64,000 nucleotides of DNA from Williamsia sp. 1138 (GCF_002095435.2 NZ_MJEJ02000037.1:62001-126000); one strand, 5' to 3'; shown: positions 34,535 through 43,837, counted from the first letter of the stretch. A program made the numbers and translations. Notes: generated from the sequence alone by a model not told the origin.

Positions 34535-35701
34535 ATGCGCGATGCCGTGATCGTCGACGCCGTCCGGAGCCCGGTCGGCAAAAGAGGCGGCGGACTGTCC
34601 GGACTCCACCCGGTCGATCTGTCGGCCCAAGTTCTCCAGGCGCTGGCCGCCCGCAACAATCTGGACCCCGCACGGGTCGACGACGTCATCTGGGGTTGCG
34701 TATCCCAGGTCGGCGAACAAGCAGGCTGCATCGGCCGATACGCCGTACTCGCTGCCGGCTGGCCCGAAGAGGTGCCAGGATTCACCGTCGACCGTCAGTG
34801 CGGGTCATCACAGCAGGCCGTGCATCTCGCCGCTGCCGGGGTGATCGCCGGACACTACGACGTCGCGATCGCCGGCGGCGTCGAATCGATGTCGAGGGTG
34901 CCGATGGGTGCGGCGAAGGCGGAGGGTGCGCACGGAAAGCCATTCGGACCCATGGTTCGCGAGCGTTACGACAACTTCGCGTTCAACCAGGGCATCGGCG
35001 CCGAGATGATCGCCGACGAATTCGGACTGAGCCGAACCGATCTGGACCAGCACGCCCTCGATTCCCACGAAAAAGCGGCGGCAGCCATCGACGAAGGACG
35101 CTTCGTCGACCAGATCGCGCCCATCACCGTCACCGCCGACGACGGCACCACCACCGTGGTGACCACCGACGAAGGCATTCGCCGCGGCGGGACCATCGAC
35201 AAACTGGCGGGACTCAAGACCCCGTTCAAAGAAGACGGCGTCATCTCCGCAGGCAACGCCTCGCAGATCTCGGACGGCTCGGCGGCGCTGCTGATCACCA
35301 CCAGCGAACTGGCGTCGGTCCACGGCTGGACCCCGATCGCGCGGGTGCACGCGGTATCCGTCGTCGGCGCCGACCCCATCACCATGCTCAAAGGCCCGAT
35401 CCCCGCCACCGCCAAAGTGCTCTCACGAGCCGGGATGTCGATCGACGACATCGGCACCTTCGAGATCAACGAGGCGTTCGCGTCGGTCTCCCTGGGTTGG
35501 CAACGCAGCACCGGAGCGGACTACAGCCGACTCAACCCCGACGGCGGCGCCATGGCGCTCGGCCACCCCCTCGGCGGTTCCGGAGCGCGCCTGATGACAA
35601 CGATGATCCACCGCATGCGTGCGGACGGCATTCAGTACGGGCTGCAGTCGATGTGCGAGGGTGGCGGCATGGCGAACGCCACGATCCTTGAGCTCTGCTA
35701 G
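34535..35701 (+). CDS. Acetyl-CoA acetyltransferase / 3-ketoacyl-CoA thiolase
   Basis: A 388-residue thiolase, the last beta-oxidation step. The nucleophile Cys89 is in DRQCGSSQQAV, His344 in GGAMALGHPLGGSGA and the second Cys374 in SMCEGGGMANA. ATG 34535 follows a CAGGAG site by 10 or so bases. With the acyl-CoA dehydrogenase gene upstream it forms a two-gene oxidation operon. It is convergent with the dehydrogenase-pair operon; the 142-bp gap has no clear hairpin. The substrate range is not predictable; similar FadA proteins work on short, branched or sterol-derived chains. Confidence 0.93.
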   Translation: MRDAVIVDAVRSPVGKRGGGLSGLHPVDLSAQVLQALAARNNLDPARVDDVIWGCVSQVGEQAGCIGRYAVLAAGWPEEVPGFTVDRQCGSSQQAVHLAAAGVIAGHYDVAIAGGVESMSRVPMGAAKAEGAHGKPFGPMVRERYDNFAFNQGIGAEMIADEFGLSRTDLDQHALDSHEKAAAAIDEGRFVDQIAPITVTADDGTTTVVTTDEGIRRGGTIDKLAGLKTPFKEDGVISAGNASQISDGSAALLITTSELASVHGWTPIARVHAVSVVGADPITMLKGPIPATAKVLSRAGMSIDDIGTFEINEAFASVSLGWQRSTGADYSRLNPDGGAMALGHPLGGSGARLMTTMIHRMRADGIQYGLQSMCEGGGMANATILELC

Positions 35702-35843
35702 CTGCCTGTGTTTGATGGTTCGCTTCGTCGCGGGCCATGATGCGCGTTCTTCGCTCGTCATGTGGCCGCTGCGCGGTCGCACTCCTCGCTGCATCACGCG
35801 CGGCCCTCCCCTGCGCTCACGCGGCCACGTGCCGCTTCAGTTC

Positions 35844-36863
35844 TCAGCCGCCACTCGCCAGCAAAGGCCAAAGCCCTTTCGTGCCGGCGTCTACCGCCGC
35901 CCGGGTGAGCTCGTCGTCCCAGGATCTGACAGATCCGTATTCGGCTCTCCACGAAAGCAATCTGTTGGTGTAGCGGTGCAGGTCGTGCTCGCGGGTGAAG
36001 CCGATGGCCCCCAGCGTCTGGTGGGCGTTGCGTACCACCACCGAGGCGGCGTGGCCGGACACCGATCTCGACGCCGCAACCCCCAGAGCTGTTCTCGGGT
36101 CATCGAAACCGTGTGCCGCGGCCAGGTCCGCGGCGGCTACGGTCGTGGCATCCGCGAGCGCGGTCTCGGCAGCGAGGTCGGCGACCATGTGCTGCACCGC
36201 CTGGAACTTCGCCAGCGGACGGCCGAATTGCACCCGGGCCCCGGCGTGTTCGACGACGATCTGCTGAATGCGGCTCATGGCACCGACCATCAGATGACTT
36301 CTCGTCAGGGCCCCACGCAAGCGATACTCGGATACCACCGTGGCGGGTACCGGGGTTCCGTCCAGCCCAGAGGTGTCGACGACCACCGCGTCACGCGACT
36401 CGCCCGCCCTGCTCCGACCGGACTCGATACCAACCTCCGACCGCGCGAGGTCCGACACCTTCCAGCCATCTCCGTTGCGCCACAACACAACCAGCCTGTC
36501 GAACTCACCGGCCCACGGCACTCCGCCGGCCCGGCCGGCGGAGTCCAGCACCGCCGCAACGCGAATATGGTTGTCGCGGGCGGTAATGCCCGCCGTGTCG
36601 AGGAGCCAGCCGGCCAGCACATCGTTCTCGGCGACCGGCACCCTGGCGGCGTTCGCCCCCACAGCGCAGAGCAGCAGAGCGGACTCGGCCCATCCGGCCT
36701 CGCCGCCCTCCCGGCCGGGACCACCGGTGAGCCGGTCGAGGCCGGTCTCGCGCAAGGTCGTCCACAGGTTCTGATCGATCCCCGCGGAGTCCGGGTCGGA
36801 GTCCACGTGGCGACCGAAAAGCGACGAAAGCAGCTCAGCGAGTTCATGGTTGGGGCCGCTCAT
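35844..36863 (-). CDS. Acyl-CoA dehydrogenase, small/non-canonical subunit (heteromeric FadE type)
   Basis: A 339-residue shortened acyl-CoA dehydrogenase paralog. The N-terminal half is poorly conserved. The C-terminal helical domain is recognisable (RIQQIVVEHAGARVQFGRPLAKFQAVQHMVADL, core VQFGRPLAKFQAVQHM). The catalytic Glu segment and the YGGT-type end are missing. Such short proteins pair with a full-size partner to form alpha2beta2 dehydrogenases in steroid and bile-acid side-chain degradation in actinobacteria. Its ATG overlaps the stop of the partner gene (TGATG), strongly supporting stoichiometric co-production. Confidence 0.88.
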   Translation of the reverse strand: MSGPNHELAELLSSLFGRHVDSDPDSAGIDQNLWTTLRETGLDRLTGGPGREGGEAGWAESALLLCAVGANAARVPVAENDVLAGWLLDTAGITARDNHIRVAAVLDSAGRAGGVPWAGEFDRLVVLWRNGDGWKVSDLARSEVGIESGRSRAGESRDAVVVDTSGLDGTPVPATVVSEYRLRGALTRSHLMVGAMSRIQQIVVEHAGARVQFGRPLAKFQAVQHMVADLAAETALADATTVAAADLAAAHGFDDPRTALGVAASRSVSGHAASVVVRNAHQTLGAIGFTREHDLHRYTNRLLSWRAEYGSVRSWDDELTRAAVDAGTKGLWPLLASGG

Positions 36864-37993
36864 CAGCGCATCCCCAATCCACGGGCGATCACGCCACGCA
36901 GCACTTCGGTGGTGCCGCCGCGCAAGGTGAAGCCCGGCCTCTGCGTCACGCCCACGTCGACCTCGCGCCGGAAGTCGGCGCTCGCCGCGTCGCTGTCGTC
37001 GATCATGAGGTCGAACAGATCCACGATGTCGCCTTCTGTCCTGGTACCGAGCATCTTCACGACAGCGGCTTCGACATCGGCATCCTCTCCGTGCGACAGC
37101 GTGGTCGCCACATTGCGAGAGAGCTGATGCAGACCGAACATCCGGGCCGTGAGTTGCCCCACCGAGGGGTCGGCCGGCAGGCGTCCCGCAGAGATCTCGT
37201 CGCACGCCGACGCCAGCACCCCGAATGTCGACATGAACCGCTCGGGTCCGCTGCGCTCGAATCCCAGCTCCGACGTCACCTGATGCCAGCCGTCGCCGAT
37301 CGTCCCCAGCACCAGATCGTCCGGTACGAAGACGCCGTCGAGACGCACCTCGTTGAAATGGTGGTCGCCGCCCATCGTGATGATCGGGCTGATCTCGACG
37401 CCCGGGGAATCGAGCATCACGATGAACTGGCTGAGACCGGCATGCCGGTTCGCGGGATCGACAGGTTCAGTCCGCGCCAGGGCGAAGAACCCGTGTGCGA
37501 GATGAGCCCCCGACGTCCAGAGCTTGGTTCCGCTTATCTGCCAGCCGTTCTCGACCCGGGTCGCCTTGGTCCGCACGCTGGCGAGATCCGATCCGGACTC
37601 CGATTCGCTCATCCCGATGGCCCAGAAGAGCTCCCCTGCCGTGATGGCCGGCAGGAAACGGGCCTTCTGGGCATCGGTTCCGAACCGGACGAGTGTCGGC
37701 GCCGCCTGACGATCGGCGATCCAGTGCGCAGCCACCGGGGCGCCCACGGCAAGCAGTTCTTCGGTGACGACGAAACGTTCTACGAATCCGCGGCCGTGAC
37801 CGCCGAGTTCGACCGGGATGGTCATACCCAGCCAGCCCTGCTCAGCCAACATGCGGCTGAAATCCGGATCCCAGCCGGTGAGCCAGCAATCGACGGCAGG
37901 TGTGAAAACACCCTCAGCCACACAATCGTTCAGGAATGCACGTACCTCGCCGCGCAACTCATCGAGTTGCTCCTGCGACGGCTGCTCACTCAC
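36863..37993 (-). CDS. Acyl-CoA dehydrogenase, catalytic partner subunit
   Basis: A 376-residue acyl-CoA dehydrogenase with AIGMSESESGSDLASVRTKA (FAD/substrate loop), TSELGFERSGPERFMS (candidate catalytic Glu region) and the C-terminal TLRGGTTEVLRGVIARGLG. The GTG 37993 start is inferred from overlap with the enoyl-CoA hydratase stop. The longer frame to 38212 is antisense/overlap sequence. It is the middle gene of the coupled ech-fadE-fadE operon and would form a heteromer with the next gene product. The likely role is branched, cyclic or sterol-derived acyl-CoA dehydrogenation. Confidence 0.88.
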   Translation of the reverse strand: MSEQPSQEQLDELRGEVRAFLNDCVAEGVFTPAVDCWLTGWDPDFSRMLAEQGWLGMTIPVELGGHGRGFVERFVVTEELLAVGAPVAAHWIADRQAAPTLVRFGTDAQKARFLPAITAGELFWAIGMSESESGSDLASVRTKATRVENGWQISGTKLWTSGAHLAHGFFALARTEPVDPANRHAGLSQFIVMLDSPGVEISPIITMGGDHHFNEVRLDGVFVPDDLVLGTIGDGWHQVTSELGFERSGPERFMSTFGVLASACDEISAGRLPADPSVGQLTARMFGLHQLSRNVATTLSHGEDADVEAAVVKMLGTRTEGDIVDLFDLMIDDSDAASADFRREVDVGVTQRPGFTLRGGTTEVLRGVIARGLGMR

Positions 37994-38798
37994 CGGTGAA
38001 CTGTCCGGTGCGTCGCTCCCCGAAAGCGGCAAGTGCCTCACGGTGATCATCGGTGGGGTGCGAGAGTGCCTGCATCGCCGCGGACAGCTCGAGGAATCCG
38101 TCGAAATCCTGCCTACCGGACTCGCGCAGCAATCGCTTTGTCGCCCGCAGGGCATGCGGCGGGTTGACGGCGACCCTCGCAGCCAAATCCTGAGCGGCGG
38201 CGAGAAGTTCATCGGGTTCGACCACCCTGGACACCAGCCCCCACTCGAGTGCGGTGCTCGCGTCCACCCGATCTCCCGTGAACGCCATCTCCGCGGCGCG
38301 GGCAGCGCCCACTGCGCGCGGCAGCAGCCAGGCTCCGCCGTCGCCGGGGATGATGCCGAGCTTGACGAAACTCTCCGCGAAGAATGCCTTCGTGGAAGCG
38401 ATCCTCATGTCGCACATCAGCGTCAGATCGCACCCGGCACCGACCGCCGGCCCGTTCACCGCCGCGATCAACGGAAGCTCACACGAGTACACCGCGCGGG
38501 CCAGCTTCTGGATGCCCCGCCGGTAACCCTGATAGATCTGGTGAGGCTTTCCCCCGAACATCCCGTTACCGTCGACCATGTCCTTGACGTTGCCGCCCGC
38601 CGAGAAGGCACTGCCCGCACCGGTCAGGATCACCACCCGAGCCTGCGGATCGGTGTTCGCTGTCTCGACCAACTCCACCAGCCGAGTCACCACATCGTCC
38701 CCGGAGATCGGGTTTCGGGAGTCCGGCAGGTTCAACGTCCAGGTGGTGACGTGCCCCTCGGTGTGGGCAAGGACGACATCGGTCGAGTCAGACATCAT
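37986..38798 (-). CDS. Enoyl-CoA hydratase/isomerase family protein
   Basis: A 270-residue crotonase-fold protein. Oxyanion-hole residues: GAGSAFSAGGNVKDM and AAVNGPAVGAGCDLTLMCD. The second catalytic region is FVKLGIIPGDGGAWLLPRAVG, with Asp in place of the second Glu of mitochondrial hydratase, so hydratase, isomerase or another crotonase activity is possible. ATG 38798 (or the adjacent 38795) is the start. The stop overlaps the following dehydrogenase start (GTGAGTGA). It is divergent from the acyl-CoA ligase gene with a 143-bp gap, so the two units may share a regulator. Confidence 0.9.
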   Translation of the reverse strand: MMSDSTDVVLAHTEGHVTTWTLNLPDSRNPISGDDVVTRLVELVETANTDPQARVVILTGAGSAFSAGGNVKDMVDGNGMFGGKPHQIYQGYRRGIQKLARAVYSCELPLIAAVNGPAVGAGCDLTLMCDMRIASTKAFFAESFVKLGIIPGDGGAWLLPRAVGAARAAEMAFTGDRVDASTALEWGLVSRVVEPDELLAAAQDLAARVAVNPPHALRATKRLLRESGRQDFDGFLELSAAMQALSHPTDDHREALAAFGERRTGQFTGE

Positions 38799-38929
38799 TC
38801 GATCCGTTCTGTGTCGGGGGTCGTACGGCGCGGATCGGCCCGCTGCAGGGCCGGCCCGGTAACGAGGTCTACGCCTTCGGCGTGCCACCATTTCAGCGCA
38901 GGCGTCCCAGCCTAGCCACCTCATCGCGA

Positions 38930-38941
38930 TACAACTGGAGG
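38930..38941 (+). promoter_or_regulatory. Candidate -10 element for a leaderless acyl-CoA ligase transcript
   Basis: TACAAC (38930-38935) lies 6 bases before the ATG at 38942, the spacing expected for a transcript starting on the ATG. The GGAGG directly touching the ATG is too close to act as a Shine-Dalgarno. Confidence 0.35.
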
Positions 38942-40522
38942 ATGCAGCTTCAGGATTCGCCAACCGCGGGCGGCGGCATGACACTCAGCGATCAGGTCGG
39001 CCGGCACGCGCGCCGGACACCGGATGCGGTCGCCATCCGGTACGACGATGCCGGGACCAGCTACCGCGAGCTGGACCAGGAGGTCAATCGTCTGGCCCGG
39101 GTCCTCGGCGACCGCGGGGTCGGACCAGGCGATCGGGTTGCGGTGCTGGCGCACAACCACCCGGTGATCGTCGCGGCAATCCTCGCCTGCACCCGGATCG
39201 GCGCGATCGCGGTACCGCTGAATTTCCGGTGCGTGGCCGCGGAGATCGAATACATGCTCGGCGATTGTGGTGCCGTGTTCCTCATCGTCGACACCCACTG
39301 CACCGCGGTGGCGGCCGCGGCGCTCCCGGCGGTGGACGCCGTGCGCGGCGGCCTGGTGGTCGGCGGCCCGGGTACGTCGGCCGGTCTGCCCTTCGACGAC
39401 TACACCGACGCACTGGCCGCGGCGTCCGCCACCCCGGTGGAGACCGTGGTGGACGAACGGACTCCCGCACTGATCATGTACACCTCTGGAACCACCGGAA
39501 GGCCGAAGGGCGCGGTGCTGACCCACCAGAATCTCTTCGTCCAGGTGACCAGCCGGATCGCCCATTCCGGAATCCCGACCACCTGCCGGGTGTGGCTGGT
39601 CGCGACCCCGTTGTTCCACATCGGCGGGATCAGTGCCGTGCTGCAGTCGACGTATCTCGGCGGCACCCTGGTGATCGCCGGCTCACGCGAGTTCGACCCT
39701 GCCGGGATCGTCGATCTCTTCGAACGCGAACGCGTCTCGTCGTGCTTCCTGGTACCGCAGCAGTGGCAGGCGGTCTGCGCGGTGCCGGGTATCTCCGAGC
39801 GCGACCTGTCCGCGCTGACGATGATCGCGTGGGGCGGAGCCCCCGCCTCGACGACGTTGCTCAGCTCGCTGATCGACACGTTCGCAGGCGCGGAACTGAG
39901 CACCTCCTTCGGGCAGACCGAGTGCTGTCCCATCACGACCGTGCTGCGCGGCGCCGACGCGCGGCGGAAGATCGGATCGATCGGCACGCCCCTGCTCAAT
40001 GTCGAAGTGCGCATCGTCGACCCCGAGATGAACGATGTCCCTCGCGGCGAGGTCGGTGAGATCGTCTACCGCGGGCCATCGATCATGAGTGGGTACTGGA
40101 ACAAACCAGACGAGAACGAAGCGGCATTCAGGGGTGGCTGGTTCCACTCGGGCGACCTCGTACGCGAAGACGAGGACGGCTACCTCTACCTGGTCGATCG
40201 CCTCAAGGACATGATCATCTCGGGTGGTGAGAACGTCTACTGCGCAGAGGTCGAGAACACGATCGCCGCACATCCGGCGGTCGCCGAGGTCGCGGTCATC
40301 GGCCTATCCGATCCCCGATGGGGAGAGGTCCCACATGCCGTGATCGTCGCCCGGCCCGGGGCGATACCTCCCTCTGACGCCGATGTCGAGCAGTGGTGCC
40401 GAGACCGTCTGGCCGCGTACAAGTGTCCGCGGCACATCACCCTGATGTCCGCACTGCCACGCAATGCGGGCGGCAAGGTGATCAAGGCAGAGCTGCGAAC
40501 GCAGCTGCCGTTGAACAACTGA
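38942..40522 (+). CDS. Long-chain-type acyl-CoA synthetase (FadD)
   Basis: A 526-residue AMP-forming ligase that activates a carboxylic acid to acyl-CoA. P-loop IMYTSGTTGRPKGAVLTH (about residues 178-195), FGQTE in TSFGQTECCP, FHSGDLVREDEDGYLYLVDRLKDMIISGGENVY (core YLYLVDRLKDMIISGGENVY) and the catalytic C-terminal Lys in NAGGKVIKAEL are present. ATG 38942 may be leaderless; ATG 38978 is an alternative. Divergent from the ech-fadE-fadE operon, it would supply its acyl-CoA substrate. It is followed 35 bp later by an MMPL gene on the same strand. Confidence 0.93.
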   Translation: MQLQDSPTAGGGMTLSDQVGRHARRTPDAVAIRYDDAGTSYRELDQEVNRLARVLGDRGVGPGDRVAVLAHNHPVIVAAILACTRIGAIAVPLNFRCVAAEIEYMLGDCGAVFLIVDTHCTAVAAAALPAVDAVRGGLVVGGPGTSAGLPFDDYTDALAAASATPVETVVDERTPALIMYTSGTTGRPKGAVLTHQNLFVQVTSRIAHSGIPTTCRVWLVATPLFHIGGISAVLQSTYLGGTLVIAGSREFDPAGIVDLFERERVSSCFLVPQQWQAVCAVPGISERDLSALTMIAWGGAPASTTLLSSLIDTFAGAELSTSFGQTECCPITTVLRGADARRKIGSIGTPLLNVEVRIVDPEMNDVPRGEVGEIVYRGPSIMSGYWNKPDENEAAFRGGWFHSGDLVREDEDGYLYLVDRLKDMIISGGENVYCAEVENTIAAHPAVAEVAVIGLSDPRWGEVPHAVIVARPGAIPPSDADVEQWCRDRLAAYKCPRHITLMSALPRNAGGKVIKAELRTQLPLNN

Positions 40523-40557
40523 GACCAACTTCGGCCGGCTGCCAATAAGATCTGCCC

Positions 40558-42717
40558 ATGTTCGCATTCATAGCCCGAGTCGTGGTCGGCCATCCATGGC
40601 GTGTGATCGCCGGTTGGGTCCTCGTGACTGTGGCAATCGCGATCTTTTCCCCGAGTCTCGACGATCACACGAGTGGCAACGAGCAAGACTTCTTGCCCAG
40701 CTCATTCGAGTCGGTCAAAGCCCAGGACCTGGGCAACGCATATTTTCCGGATACGGCCGGCGCCACCGGTTCGCTGGTGGTCTCCCGGAGCGATGGCGCG
40801 CCGATGTCGCCGCAGGACCAGCAGACGGCCCTGAGCCTGGCCACGACGTTGCAGAACGAGAAGATCCCCGGGGTGACCGATGTCGTCGGCAGTCCACAAT
40901 CGTTCTCCCCCGACGGGAAGGTCGCGGCGCTGCAGGTCGTCTTCGCGGGGCAGCCCGGCGAAGACGACGTCGACGCCGCGGTACCGCTCGTCCGCGCAGA
41001 CGCAGACAAGGCCCTGGAGGGCACCGACCTCGAGGCAGGTCTGACCGGGAACGCGGCCATCGAGGTCGACACCGTCACCGCATACGGCGACGCCACGAAG
41101 GTCATCACCATCGCCACGATCGCGCTCATCCTGCTCACCTTGGGCCTGGTGTTCCGCAGTCCCATCATCGCGATCCTGCCGATCGTCGTCATCGGTCTGG
41201 TCTTCACCGCCGTGCAGGGTGTGACGGCCATGGCCGCGAGCATCTTCGACTTCGAGGTGAGTAACTCGCTCAGTGCGATCCTGGTCGTCGTCCTGTTCGG
41301 CGTCGGCACCGACTACATCGTCTTCCTCCTCTTCCGCTACCGCGAAGAGCTCCGGCAGGGCGACAACCCGCCTCATGCCATCGCCCTGTCGACCAGGGTC
41401 GTCGGCCGGGTCATCGCATCGTCCGCCCTGACGGTGATCGGCGCGTTCGCTGCTCTGTTCCTCGCGAAACTCGGATCGTTGAGTTCCATGGCACCCGGGC
41501 TCATCATCGCGGTGGCGCTGATGCTGCTCACGGCCCTGACCCTGATCCCCGCCGTGTTCACCATTCTCGGCAGGCACCTCTTCTGGCCGCTCGGGCCCGG
41601 CCGCGACTCCAAGCGGTCCCCCTACGGCGCACTCGGGCGTTTCGTCGGGCGCCGCCCCGCGATCGTGGTCGCGATCGTCGCCGGCGGGCTCATCGTGTTG
41701 GCCATCTTCAGTTCTGGTTACAAGGCCACATACGACACGCTCGCAGAGATGCCGTCGGATACGCCGTCGCAGGAGGCGTACGACACGCTCGCCGATTCCC
41801 TTCCGCCGGGGGCGCTGAGCCCGACCCAGGTGTATGTCAAGACACCCGGGCCCGTTCCACAGGACGAATTGGCGACGCTGGCAACAAATCTCAGCAAAGT
41901 GCCCGGTGTATCAGCAGTGGAGCCACCCAAGCTGAGCGCTGACGGTACGGCAGCGCTCGTGAACGTGATCCTGACCGAGGGGCCGTACACGACCGACGCC
42001 ATCGACACGGTCGAGGGACCGGTCCGCGACACCGCACGCAGTTCGGTACCGGATGCAGAGGTCGAGGTCGGCGGTCAGACCTCGACGCTCGTCGATGTCC
42101 GCTCTCAACTCAGGGCCGACACCAAGCTCGTCATGCCGGTGGCCTTCGCGATCGTCGGGGTGATCCTGGGATTGTTGCTCATGTCGGTACTCGCCCCACT
42201 CAATCTGTTGCTCGGCGTGGGACTCACCTTCGCTGCGACTCTCGGAGCAGTGGTGATCGTGTTCTTACACGGAGGCGGACTCGTCGGTATCGACTTCTCC
42301 ACCCCGATCGTGCTCTACCTCTTCGTCATCGCGATCGGGACGGACTACAACATCCTGCTCGCCGAACGATTACGCGAAGAATTCCAGAACGGGCACTCAC
42401 CGCAGAAAGCCGCGGAGATCGCCATTGCCAACGACGGCCCCACCGTCGCAGCTTCGGGCACGATCCTCGCGCTGACCTTCGCCTCCCTCGTGCTCACCGG
42501 CCTCGACAATCTCAGGGAACTCGGCGCCGGTGTGGCGATCGGGGTACTCCTCGCCTCGTTGGTGATGGCACCGATGCTGGTACCAGGATTGTCCGTACTA
42601 CAGCGTGGGGCTTTCTGGTGGCCCGCGAACAAGACCAAACCCTCAGGCCCCGAAGGGGATGCGAAACTCCCGGAGGGCCCGACCAGTCCGGACGATTCAT
42701 CGTTGGTGAAATCCTGA
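40558..42717 (+). CDS. MMPL/RND-family transporter
   Basis: A 719-residue MMPL-type transporter, shorter than the one at 28434. Two sets of transmembrane helices flank periplasmic domains. The key pairs are GVGTDYIVFLLFRYREELRQG and AIGTDYNILLAERLREEF, each with the conserved Asp-Tyr. It exports lipids or hydrophobic compounds. TAAGAT at 40546-40551 lies 6 bases before the ATG, so the transcript may be leaderless and independent of fadD. The C-terminal 30 residues are a Pro/Ser/Asp-rich cytoplasmic tail. Confidence 0.92.
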   Translation: MFAFIARVVVGHPWRVIAGWVLVTVAIAIFSPSLDDHTSGNEQDFLPSSFESVKAQDLGNAYFPDTAGATGSLVVSRSDGAPMSPQDQQTALSLATTLQNEKIPGVTDVVGSPQSFSPDGKVAALQVVFAGQPGEDDVDAAVPLVRADADKALEGTDLEAGLTGNAAIEVDTVTAYGDATKVITIATIALILLTLGLVFRSPIIAILPIVVIGLVFTAVQGVTAMAASIFDFEVSNSLSAILVVVLFGVGTDYIVFLLFRYREELRQGDNPPHAIALSTRVVGRVIASSALTVIGAFAALFLAKLGSLSSMAPGLIIAVALMLLTALTLIPAVFTILGRHLFWPLGPGRDSKRSPYGALGRFVGRRPAIVVAIVAGGLIVLAIFSSGYKATYDTLAEMPSDTPSQEAYDTLADSLPPGALSPTQVYVKTPGPVPQDELATLATNLSKVPGVSAVEPPKLSADGTAALVNVILTEGPYTTDAIDTVEGPVRDTARSSVPDAEVEVGGQTSTLVDVRSQLRADTKLVMPVAFAIVGVILGLLLMSVLAPLNLLLGVGLTFAATLGAVVIVFLHGGGLVGIDFSTPIVLYLFVIAIGTDYNILLAERLREEFQNGHSPQKAAEIAIANDGPTVAASGTILALTFASLVLTGLDNLRELGAGVAIGVLLASLVMAPMLVPGLSVLQRGAFWWPANKTKPSGPEGDAKLPEGPTSPDDSSLVKS

Positions 42718-42759
42718 AGGCGAGTAAACGGACGTGTTCCGGCGAGTAGCATCGGCGTC

Positions 42760-43179
42760 GTGACCGACGCCCCGGTACGCGCGACCAATCGTCTCGATGC
42801 CACGCGTGTTCTCGTCTACAGCGACGACGCCAGTGTTCGTCGACAGATCATCGCCGCCCTCGGGGACCATCCACCGTCAGGTCTGGCCCCGTTCGTCTAC
42901 GTCGAGGTCGCCACCGCACCGGGGGTACTCCGCGAGATGGATGCGGGCGCCATCGATCTGGTGATCCTCGACGGTGAGGCAGCGCCCGCCGGGGGTATGG
43001 GTATCGCGAAACAGCTCAAGGACGAGATCGATCCGTGCCCGCCCGTCTTGGTCTTGACCGGTCGCCCCGAAGACCGGTGGCTGGCGAACTGGTCGCAGGC
43101 CGAGGCCGTGGTGTCGCGGCCGATCGATCCCTTCCGGCTCACCGAAGCGGTCGTCGGTATCTTCACACCCACCGCGTAA
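42760..43179 (+). CDS. Stand-alone response-regulator receiver-like protein (Rv3143 type)
   Basis: A 139-residue CheY-like receiver without an output domain. The acidic start is VLVYSDDASV, the phospho-acceptor candidate Asp is in DLVILDGEAAPAGGMG (about residue 70), and VLVLTGRPEDRW supplies the conserved Thr. The invariant Lys after beta-5 is replaced by Arg (VVSRPID), so phosphorylation signalling may be altered or absent. A protein of this type also precedes nuoA in M. tuberculosis (Rv3143), which suggests a role linked to complex I or to respiration. Start is GTG 42760. Confidence 0.82.
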   Translation: MTDAPVRATNRLDATRVLVYSDDASVRRQIIAALGDHPPSGLAPFVYVEVATAPGVLREMDAGAIDLVILDGEAAPAGGMGIAKQLKDEIDPCPPVLVLTGRPEDRWLANWSQAEAVVSRPIDPFRLTEAVVGIFTPTA

Positions 43180-43322
43180 TCCGTTGCTCGCGCCCAACCT
43201 TGTGCGTCGACGCGCTGTGCTGTCATCCACCATTTATGAGCAGAACAGATAACTGCAATGACAAATCGGCACCTTTCGCCGCCCCCATAACGCCGACGGC
43301 ATCGCCACAATCGCCGGTAGTG

Positions 43323-43338
43323 TGTGTTCCAGATCACA
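43323..43338. promoter_or_regulatory. Crp-type binding site upstream of the nuo operon
   Basis: TGTGT-TCCAGA-TCACA matches the Crp/FNR consensus TGTGA-N6-TCACA with one mismatch and lies about 104 bp before the nuoA ATG. A wider symmetric context (GTGTGTG ... CACACAC) strengthens it. It is the only clear element in the 262-bp gap 43180-43441, which otherwise holds the presumed nuo promoter and the AAAGGAGG ribosome-binding site of nuoA. Confidence 0.65.
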
Positions 43339-43441
43339 CACAGCCCTGAGTGGTCACCGCGACCGGACGTACTCCCGATCACCCGCCCGATCGCCCCGAC
43401 CACCTCCGCCCGCCTCACCCGCGAAAGGAGGATCGCACCCG

Positions 43442-43837
43442 ATGAATCTCTACGTCCCCATCCTCGTTCTCGGCGCCATCGCGGTCGCCTTCGCCGTGGT
43501 GTCGGCCATGCTCGCAAACCTGGTCGGCCCGCGCAGATACAACCGGGCCAAACTCGAAGCATACGAGTGCGGCATCGAACCTGTTCCAAACCCGTTGGGC
43601 GGACTGGGATCCGGCAATCTCGCGGCGAGCGGGACCGGACAGCGCATTCCGGTGAAGTATTACCTGACCGCGATGCTGTTCATCATCTTCGACATCGAGA
43701 TCGTGTTCCTCTACCCCTGGGCCGTGTACTTCGACTCCCTCGGCCTCTTCGGTCTCATCGCCATGGCGCTGTTCATCTTCAACGTCTCGGTGGCCTACGC
43801 CTACGAGTGGAGGCGTGGCGGGCTCAGCTGGGATTGA
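43442..43837 (+). CDS. nuoA: NADH-quinone oxidoreductase subunit A
   Basis: A 131-residue membrane-arm subunit of complex I with three transmembrane helices. The conserved loop EAYECGIEP after helix 1 and [24 protein letters not shown] (helix 2; core [15 protein letters not shown], acidic residues on the quinone-side) are canonical. The ATG has AAAGGAGG 10 bases upstream, the strongest ribosome-binding site of the operon. First gene of the 14-gene nuo operon. Confidence 0.97.
   Translation: MNLYVPILVLGAIAVAFAVVSAMLANLVGPRRYNRAKLEAYECGIEPVPNPLGGLGSGNLAASGTGQRIPVKYYLTAMLFIIFDIEIVFLYPWAVYFDSLGLFGLIAMALFIFNVSVAYAYEWRRGGLSWD

Noticed and set aside
35702-35843. Possible small RNA or mobile repeat between thiolase and fadE
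   Set aside because: The 142-bp convergent gap has GC-rich words but I found no hairpin, promoter or repeat that I could support.
43180-43441. Riboswitch in the nuo leader
   Set aside because: No recognisable aptamer pairing; the only clear element is the Crp-like dyad.
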